DNA of 64,000 bases. Origin: Marinomonas sp. THO17. GTDB lineage: Bacteria; Pseudomonadota; Gammaproteobacteria; Pseudomonadales; Marinomonadaceae. Location: contig NZ_AP031575.1 of assembly GCF_040436405.1 (NCBI RefSeq), positions 3,537,501 through 3,601,500 of the forward strand, in the 5' to 3' direction. The translations under genes and the position numbers were made by a program. This document shows positions 58,169 through 64,000 of this stretch, piece after piece. A model generated the notes under the pieces. It was not told where the DNA came from. It made no database searches and saw nothing but the letters and a program-made list of their open reading frames with translations. Position 1 is the stretch's first letter; the number at the start of each line of letters is the position of its first letter.

Positions 58169-58672
58169 ATGATGGAAAACAGTGTAAATGACCCTTATCA
58201 AACACCGACAGCTGATGTCGAGGTAAATATTGGTGATAGTAAGTTAAGCTCTGTCTACAAGCGTTTTTCGGCTTGGGGCGTAGTTGGTCTCATGATTATT
58301 ACATTAGGTTTTTATGGGATTTACTGGCTAGTTAACCGTACAAATAAAATTAATGCTTATATTGAAAATCCTATTAGTGTTTCTTTAATGGTATTAACAT
58401 GTATTTTTGCGGTTCTTTCTACTGTTCCGACTTTTTTTGTGGTTTTTTCTATTTATGCGCCTTTTATTATAGAGGTGGCGATGTTGGAAAATGTATTTTC
58501 CATTGTTTACCTAGTTTTATTTTATGCTTGGTTATTTAAGTTTCGTAATCGTATTCATTCTTACGTGAATGCGCAAAAAGGAACCTATGCTTGGGCTGGC
58601 CCAATTTTGACTTTCTTTCTTAGCACCCTATACCTACAGTACAAAATCAATAAAATCATTGATAACGAATGA
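58169..58672 (+). CDS. DUF4234-like membrane protein
   Basis: A 167-residue protein with an N-terminal NDPYQTPTADVEV soluble tail and three or four TM segments (about residues 36-54, 67-90, 95-120 and 143-158). The ITLGFYGIYWLVNRTNKIN stretch resembles DUF4234, proteins of unknown role. It lies 61 bases upstream of the RDD gene and may be the first gene of the membrane operon, though its link to the others is uncertain. An alternative start is the next codon (ATGATG). Confidence 0.7.
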   Translation: MMENSVNDPYQTPTADVEVNIGDSKLSSVYKRFSAWGVVGLMIITLGFYGIYWLVNRTNKINAYIENPISVSLMVLTCIFAVLSTVPTFFVVFSIYAPFIIEVAMLENVFSIVYLVLFYAWLFKFRNRIHSYVNAQKGTYAWAGPILTFFLSTLYLQYKINKIIDNE

Positions 58673-58733
58673 TCCCATAAGCGGCACTTGGGTGTCGCTG
58701 CTTCTTTAAGCATAATACTGAAGATGTCAATGG

Positions 58734-59435
58734 ATGGATAAAGAAACGATATTCGATACAACTTATCTAGTAGAGACGCCAGAATCGATAGATTTAAGCG
58801 CAAAGTTGGCTGGCCCGTTTCCCCGTATTCTTGCTTTTGTTATAGACCTTGCGATTCGATATAGCATTCTTGGGGTCTTGCTGCTTCTTTTAATGTTTGC
58901 TGGCGACATGGGCTGGGGAATATTTTTGATTTTACTATTTATGTTTGAATGGTTTTATCCTGTTCTGTTTGAAGTCTTGCGTAATGGCCAGACACCCGGT
59001 AAGAAGAAACTTGGCATTATGGTCGTGAATGATGATTTAACTCCAGTCACCTGGAGTACTTCACTGCTTCGAAATCTATTACGTGCTGCAGATTTTTTAC
59101 CTTTGGCTTATGTTTTCGGAATATTCTCTATATCTCTGACCTCTAACTTTCAGCGCCTGGGGGATTTAGCAGCAGGGTCAATTGTTATTTATAAAGATAA
59201 AGAGACGGGCGTTGTAGAAGATTTACCGGATGTTGAGGAGCTTCCACCCCCAGTTGAATTAAGTGTGGCTGATCAGGTTGCTATTACCGAATTTGTGCGG
59301 CGTCGCCATCGTATCTCTGAATCACGCCAGATTGAGTTAGCGAATTTATTGACAGATGTTTCCGGAAAAAGTGGAAAAGAAGCTGTGAATCAGTTGCAAA
59401 GTATAGGCCTTTGGTTGTTAGGTGGTAAGCATTGA
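58734..59435 (+). CDS. RDD-family membrane protein
   Basis: A 233-residue protein. The RDD domain (about residues 20-165) has the AGPFPRILAFVIDLAIRY first helix with Arg and Asp, the GQTPGKKKLGIMVVNDD segment, and the LLRNLLRAADFLPLAY helix with Arg-Asp. A cytoplasmic tail (about 170-233, ITEFVRRRHRISESRQIELA) is typical of the copies found beside SpoIIM and MoxR genes. Its TGA overlaps the TTG start of the SpoIIM gene. Confidence 0.92.
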   Translation: MDKETIFDTTYLVETPESIDLSAKLAGPFPRILAFVIDLAIRYSILGVLLLLLMFAGDMGWGIFLILLFMFEWFYPVLFEVLRNGQTPGKKKLGIMVVNDDLTPVTWSTSLLRNLLRAADFLPLAYVFGIFSISLTSNFQRLGDLAAGSIVIYKDKETGVVEDLPDVEELPPPVELSVADQVAITEFVRRRHRISESRQIELANLLTDVSGKSGKEAVNQLQSIGLWLLGGKH

Positions 59436-60388
59436 AACAAAATAGCTTTGAGCTGAAACACCGTGAGATCTGGACTGAAATGGAGAAAATTTTGGTCCAT
59501 GGCGATGTAGAGGTCGATAGTGAATTTCCAGAGAATTTTCGAAAGCTATGTCATCATTTAGCCATTGCTAAGCAAAGGCGATATAGCCCCCAATTGATAG
59601 ACTATCTGAATGGTCTGGTGACAAAAGCCCACCATTTTTTTTATCAAGATAATTCTCGTAACCACTTACAGTGGCTGAATTTTTTATTTTTCGTATTTCC
59701 TGAAGCAATAAGAAGAAATAGACATTTTGTTTATGTATCCGCGTTACTTTTTATACTTCCTTTGATAGCAATGGGCATAGCCTGTTTTCTGAATGCTGAA
59801 TTTATTTTCAGCATTATGAATTACCATGATGTGATGAAAATGGAGTCTATGTATAACCCCGCGAACGATAAAATTGGGCGAGAGCGAGGGGCTGAAACTG
59901 ACATAATGATGTTTGGTTTTTATATTGAAAATAATATTGGGATTGCTTTTCGTACCTTCGCTGGTGGTATTTTATTTGGCGTAGGGTCTGTGTTCTTCCT
60001 AATATTTAATGGTTTGTATATAGGCGCCGTTGCTGGTCATTTAACTCAAATAGGTTATACCGACACTTTTTACTCTTTTATTATCGGTCACGGTGCTTTT
60101 GAGTTGACTGCTATTGTGTTTGCAGGTGCTGCTGGGCTTAAACTCGGTTATGCCTTAATTCGTCCTGGGCAGCTTAAACTCACTCATGCGTTGCGGCAGG
60201 CGGGACGAGATGCGATTGTCATCATGTTTGGTACTGCGCTGATGCTTCTTATTGCAGCCTTTATTGAAGCTTTTTGGTCTTCAACTGTCATTATTGCACC
60301 AGCAATCAAATATTTGGTGGGTATGTTTTTGGCAGTAACACTGATCGTATATTTTGTTTACTGTGGGAAGCCTAATGGATCTCGATAA
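59432..60388 (+). CDS. SpoIIM-domain (DUF95) membrane protein
   Basis: A 318-residue protein starting at TTG. An N-terminal cytoplasmic helical part (about 1-100) precedes at least five TM segments. The SpoIIM core is at about 165-265: NIGIAFRTFAGGILFGVGSV, then NGLYIGAVAGHL and GHGAFELTAIVFAGAAGL. In Bacillus SpoIIM belongs to the septal peptidoglycan complex; in non-sporulating bacteria the domain sits in MoxR operons with unknown role. Both ends overlap neighbouring genes, so translation is probably coupled. Confidence 0.92.
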   Translation: MKQNSFELKHREIWTEMEKILVHGDVEVDSEFPENFRKLCHHLAIAKQRRYSPQLIDYLNGLVTKAHHFFYQDNSRNHLQWLNFLFFVFPEAIRRNRHFVYVSALLFILPLIAMGIACFLNAEFIFSIMNYHDVMKMESMYNPANDKIGRERGAETDIMMFGFYIENNIGIAFRTFAGGILFGVGSVFFLIFNGLYIGAVAGHLTQIGYTDTFYSFIIGHGAFELTAIVFAGAAGLKLGYALIRPGQLKLTHALRQAGRDAIVIMFGTALMLLIAAFIEAFWSSTVIIAPAIKYLVGMFLAVTLIVYFVYCGKPNGSR

Positions 60389-61937
60389 ACTGAGTATTGT
60401 TGTCAGAACACGATCTCCCTGGGAGGCAATAGACCTTGGCGTTAAGCTGACTAAAGCTTGGTGGCGTCCTCTATTTCTTAGCTGGCTTATTCCTGCGGCA
60501 ATTATTTTTTTACTCTCCTCACTGATATTTCATCAATACGCCTGGGTGGGGTATGTGATTGTCTGGTGGGTAAAACCACTTATCGATAGGGGACCCTTAT
60601 ACATTGTGAGTCGCCGGCTGTTTGGCGACCAGGCAGATATTCGCGATTTGTTGGCGAATCGAACAATGGTTTATAAGCGTGACTGGTTTTTGTCGTTGAC
60701 TCTTCGTCGCTTCAGTCTATCTAGATCTTTTGATATGCCCCTGACGGTCCTTGAACAGGCATCCGACAAGGTGAGATTAAAACGGCTCGATGTATTACAC
60801 CCTTCGGTCTATGGTGTTGCTACATGGCTTACTATTATTTGTCTACATATTGAGTTCTTTATCGTTCTTGGTATTGCTGGTTTATTGATTATCATGATTC
60901 CTGAGCAGGTGAATATCGATTTTATTAGCGTCATAATTGAGGCTGGAACGCTAATTGATTGGGTCTACAGCCTATGCACATTTGCTGCTATGTGTGTTGT
61001 CGGGCCATTTTATGCAGTGGCGGGCTTTGTTCTATACATTAGTCGTCGAATTGATCTGGAAGCATGGGATATTGAAATCAGGTTTCGTCATTTGGCAGCC
61101 GAGCAAGAAAACAAGAGAAAACTGACTCGGGACTCAACTTCCTCATTCCTTGTATTTATCTGCACACTTGGTTTGAGCTTAGCCTTTTTCTTACAGGCAC
61201 CAGAGGTGAAGGCAGACGAGCCTATAAATATTGATAATCAAGCTGAAATGCTTGAGATGGCGAAGGCCAAAAATGACATTATTGATGTATTGTTGGGCGA
61301 TGATTTTCATCAGCTTGAGCAGGTGAGTGGATGGCGCCTTAAAGATCTAGAAACTGACTACAACGAAGATGAAGTTCCGGACTGGTTTTTTGATTTTTCT
61401 GAATTTCTTGCAAATAATTCCGATTTTTTTGAAAAAACAAAAGACATAATACAAGCTCCAAGCGCCTATATTGAATTTATTTTGTGGGCTTTGGCTTTTC
61501 TGTTAATCATTTATATTCTTTATCGCTATCGACAACTCATTAAAGATTCCGAAACAACAGCTGATGAAAATAAAGAGCCAGACACTGTACCTAACGTCAT
61601 GTTTGGATTGGATGTCCGAGAACAAAGTATTCCTGAAAATGTCGCTGCAGCTGTTCATGCACTTTGGATTAAACAAGAATATCGCGATGCCATGAGCTTG
61701 TTATACCGCTCAACACTTGCAGGACTCATTCACTATCATCAGCTCGATTTTTCCGACTCAGATACCGAAGGTGAATGCTTACGAAAAGTGAAAGAAAAGA
61801 GTGAAGATGGTCTAGACCAGTTTTTTACTTCATTAACCGCTCTTTGGCAGTCTCTAGCCTATGGTCATCAGTTACCTGAAGAAAGTGCGGTGCGAGAACT
61901 GTGTGAGCAATGGGATGAGGTGCTAAAGCGTGAGTAA
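60375..61937 (+). CDS. Membrane protein with C-terminal DUF4129 domain
   Basis: A 520-residue protein. The first half (about 1-250) has five or six TM helices; a hydrophobic segment ending LQAPEVKADEP near 270-285 looks like an internal signal peptide; an extracytoplasmic stretch follows, another TM at about 365-382, and then the cytoplasmic DUF4129 domain (ENVAAAVHALWIKQEYRDA through SLTALWQSLAYG). The start at 60375 has GGGAAG upstream and overlaps the SpoIIM gene by 14 bases. It looks like a fusion of two proteins that are often separate. Confidence 0.85.
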   Translation: MDLDKLSIVVRTRSPWEAIDLGVKLTKAWWRPLFLSWLIPAAIIFLLSSLIFHQYAWVGYVIVWWVKPLIDRGPLYIVSRRLFGDQADIRDLLANRTMVYKRDWFLSLTLRRFSLSRSFDMPLTVLEQASDKVRLKRLDVLHPSVYGVATWLTIICLHIEFFIVLGIAGLLIIMIPEQVNIDFISVIIEAGTLIDWVYSLCTFAAMCVVGPFYAVAGFVLYISRRIDLEAWDIEIRFRHLAAEQENKRKLTRDSTSSFLVFICTLGLSLAFFLQAPEVKADEPINIDNQAEMLEMAKAKNDIIDVLLGDDFHQLEQVSGWRLKDLETDYNEDEVPDWFFDFSEFLANNSDFFEKTKDIIQAPSAYIEFILWALAFLLIIYILYRYRQLIKDSETTADENKEPDTVPNVMFGLDVREQSIPENVAAAVHALWIKQEYRDAMSLLYRSTLAGLIHYHQLDFSDSDTEGECLRKVKEKSEDGLDQFFTSLTALWQSLAYGHQLPEESAVRELCEQWDEVLKRE

Positions 61938-63222
61938 ACGACTTGGCATTATTTTAACTCTATTGATAGTCGTCACTTTGGCTGGATTTATGTATAACTT
62001 TGTCGAGCGTTACGATGAAGAGATTGATAAGGGATGGTCAGCCAAAGCCCAGCAAAATCCTTATCTTGCATTGGAATTGTTGAGTAACAAGCGCAGTATT
62101 CCTGTGTTTGCTAAAGATAACTTGCAGGATTTCGGCGATCTTGATGAATACGACACTTTATACATTGCAGAAAGTTCACTTATTGTCTCGGATCAGAATC
62201 TGAGCACATTGCTTAAATGGGTTGAAGAGGGTGGATTTTTAATTGTATCTACGACATCGGCTTCTGATGCAAGGAATGATCGCCTGATGTCATTTTTCAA
62301 CTTTAATCAAGAAACCTCCAATTACAATTATTTTGAGCAATTGTTTAAAGATGACAAAAGCGCCAATGATGAATCGCTTCAACATGGCGAAACCGATCAA
62401 AAAAATTCTGAAGTCCTAGTGGATAATAGAACTAAATCAAAAGAGGAAGAAGCAAAAGAACAGATTAAGATAAGAGAGGCAACTCATGACGTTAATACAT
62501 TAACGAATATTTCGTTTGAGGGTATGGAAGAAGTATTAAAAATTCTCTTTGATAAATCTGTTTCTCTCAATCATCCAGGGTTTAATGATGAAAATTGGCA
62601 TAGTGATGAGTATCAGCTGAATTCGTGGAGTGGTAATGACAGTGCTGTAACCTTTGCTCAGCTCAATTATGGCAATGGAGTGGTTTCTATCATGGCTGGA
62701 AATACAGTCTGGCAAAGCGACCATATCGATTTATTCGATCATGCTTATTTTTGGTTGCTGATGAGTGGTCAAGATAAAACTGGGATTCTATATGGTGCGA
62801 ACATGCCATCCCTGTTTTCGATTATGAAAAAATACCTGCCTGAAATGCTATACAGCTCATTTGCCCTGTTATTTATTTGGTTGTGGTGGCGCATGAAGCG
62901 CTTTGGCCCCACTCGTGAACTTGATATTCAAACTCGTCGTTCGTATTCAGAACATATCATAGCCTCCGCCGGTTTTTTCTGGCGCAGGCACTGGCAAGAC
63001 AAACTTCTTGAGCCTCTAAGAAATAGCGTAATGTCATTAGCGGAAGCCCGCATTGCTGGTTTTGATCTGGCAGATACTGAGGCGAAGTACCTTATGTTAT
63101 CCAAACAGAGTGGCTTGAGCGCATCGCAGGTGCATCACGCTTTTGAGAATAAAGCCCGTTTAAATCAGGATTTATTTATAAATACTGTCCAAGTCCTTCA
63201 ACGAATTAGAGAAAGCTTATGA
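61930..63222 (+). CDS. DUF4350 membrane-anchored protein
   Basis: A 430-residue protein with a GTG start inside the end of the previous gene. TM1 is at about 5-23, a large extracytoplasmic part contains the DUF4350 pattern ([15 protein letters not shown], then [20 protein letters not shown] near 95-114, glutamine-amidotransferase-like), then a low-complexity charged insert (about 135-190), TM2 near 310-328 ([14 protein letters not shown]), and a cytoplasmic tail. It overlaps moxR by four bases (ATGA). Function unknown; it belongs to MoxR-DUF58-type operons. Confidence 0.87.
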   Translation: MSKRLGIILTLLIVVTLAGFMYNFVERYDEEIDKGWSAKAQQNPYLALELLSNKRSIPVFAKDNLQDFGDLDEYDTLYIAESSLIVSDQNLSTLLKWVEEGGFLIVSTTSASDARNDRLMSFFNFNQETSNYNYFEQLFKDDKSANDESLQHGETDQKNSEVLVDNRTKSKEEEAKEQIKIREATHDVNTLTNISFEGMEEVLKILFDKSVSLNHPGFNDENWHSDEYQLNSWSGNDSAVTFAQLNYGNGVVSIMAGNTVWQSDHIDLFDHAYFWLLMSGQDKTGILYGANMPSLFSIMKKYLPEMLYSSFALLFIWLWWRMKRFGPTRELDIQTRRSYSEHIIASAGFFWRRHWQDKLLEPLRNSVMSLAEARIAGFDLADTEAKYLMLSKQSGLSASQVHHAFENKARLNQDLFINTVQVLQRIRESL

Positions 63223-64000
63223 GTGAAGAGCAATTAAATAGTTTACCTACGCAAACTTCGGAGTCTGGAATGAGCTTTAAAGAAGCTCAGTCACTGGTAA
63301 ATCAGGTTCGTGACACGATTAATCGTGAACTTATTGGCCAGCAGGAAGTCGTTGATCAAGTTTTAATTACTCTGCTGTCCAATGGTCATGTACTGCTGGA
63401 AGGTGTTCCGGGTCTTGGTAAAACGCTACTGGTACGTTTGCTGGCGAACAGCTTCTCCGGTGATTTTAAACGAATTCAGTTTACACCTGATTTAATGCCT
63501 GCTGATGTCACTGGCCATGTCCTGTTTGATATGCAAGAAAACAATTTCAAAGTCAGACATGGTCCAGTGTTTACTAATCTGTTATTAGCAGATGAAATCA
63601 ACCGCGCTCCAGCAAAAACACAGGCCGCATTGCTTGAAGTTATGCAGGAACGACAGGTGACTTTGGAAGGAAAAGCCAAAGAACTTCCAACCCCTTTTAT
63701 GGTGTTGGCTACTCAAAATCCGATCGAACAGGAAGGGACGTATCCTTTGCCAGAAGCGCAGCTGGACAGATTTCTAATGAAGGTCGTTATTGATTACCCG
63801 ACTGAACAAGCCGAAATCGATCTGACCAAGTTGGTGACAACAGGTTTCATAGATGATCAGGATGCTTTTCAAAGCAATACTCATTTGCTGACTTCCGATC
63901 AGGTGAAAGCACTGCAAAAGGTTGTCGCCAATATCGTTGTTGATGATCAGGTTGTTGAGTACGCCGTCCGTCTGGTTCGATCAACACGAGAAACGACACT
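63219..64000 (+). CDS. MoxR-family AAA+ ATPase (3' end outside window)
   Basis: The frame stays open from the ATG at 63219 to the window edge (260 codons). It has Walker A GVPGLGKT near residues 67-74, Walker [11 protein letters not shown] near 123-132, the sensor [19 protein letters not shown] near 164-182, and LDRF just after. MoxR ATPases act as chaperone-like assembly factors for membrane or secreted complexes, usually with DUF58/von Willebrand partners, expected just downstream. The ATG overlaps the previous stop (ATGA). Confidence 0.95.
   Translation, partial: MSEEQLNSLPTQTSESGMSFKEAQSLVNQVRDTINRELIGQQEVVDQVLITLLSNGHVLLEGVPGLGKTLLVRLLANSFSGDFKRIQFTPDLMPADVTGHVLFDMQENNFKVRHGPVFTNLLLADEINRAPAKTQAALLEVMQERQVTLEGKAKELPTPFMVLATQNPIEQEGTYPLPEAQLDRFLMKVVIDYPTEQAEIDLTKLVTTGFIDDQDAFQSNTHLLTSDQVKALQKVVANIVVDDQVVEYAVRLVRSTRETT

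Overview
The window looks like chromosomal DNA of a marine gammaproteobacterium. The gene set (Gsk, LapA/LapB, RibH2 under an FMN riboswitch, aerobic-type cobalamin genes, RecBCD, a periplasmic KatG) and the moderate G+C suggest an Oceanospirillales member, perhaps Marinomonas. That assignment is recalled from protein resemblance and was not computed.

Layout. Positions 1-1864 hold the 3' part of a 23S rRNA gene and a 5S rRNA gene. They are followed by two degenerate, tandem 5S-like units, each with its own terminator-like hairpin (to about 2470). Next come a chemoreceptor (-), ybaM, a DUF1304 membrane protein, riboswitch-controlled ribH2 (-) and an MliC-like lipoprotein. A co-directional cobalamin operon, cobJ-cobM-cobW-cobN-cbiX, runs from 6568 to 14430. 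Then follow a degenerate-GGDEF/EAL protein, yciA, a lipoprotein, a secreted catalase-peroxidase (-), tRNA-Leu (-), an EAL-HDOD protein (-) and two identical tRNA-Ala genes.

From 22.9 to 26.5 kb there is a small accessory patch: parD with a truncated parE, a His-repeat DUF2946-like protein with a PepSY membrane protein, and an IS5-like inverted-repeat element. An MFS transporter follows. From 27.8 to 52 kb the window is mostly core genome: recC-recB-recD, trpS, a Tim44-like protein, cheW, gsk (-), moeB, trxB, ppa (-), ihfB-lapA-lapB-pyrF, a ComEA-like protein, a persulfide-dioxygenase-like hydrolase with a SulP transporter (-), uvrB, and tRNA-Val.

From 52.2 to 58.1 kb lies a second accessory region. 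It contains two copies of a dispersed noncoding repeat that bracket two integron-type gene cassettes (a GNAT acetyltransferase and a DUF4274-like protein, each followed by an attC-like site) and a Fic protein (-). A chemoreceptor and a 263-bp MITE with IS5-like ends and a CTAA target duplication come next. No integron integrase or transposase gene is visible in the window.

The right end (58.2-64 kb) is a tightly packed membrane-protein operon: DUF4234-like, RDD, SpoIIM, DUF4129, DUF4350 and MoxR ATPase (cut by the window edge). This conserved neighbourhood has a poorly defined function.

How genes cooperate: the cob operon supplies corrin-ring methylation and cobalt insertion; RecBCD is encoded as an overlapping operon; the hydrolase/SulP pair suggests reactive-sulfur handling behind a palindromic operator candidate; three His-rich proteins (CobW, CbiX, the DUF2946-like protein) point to metal buffering.
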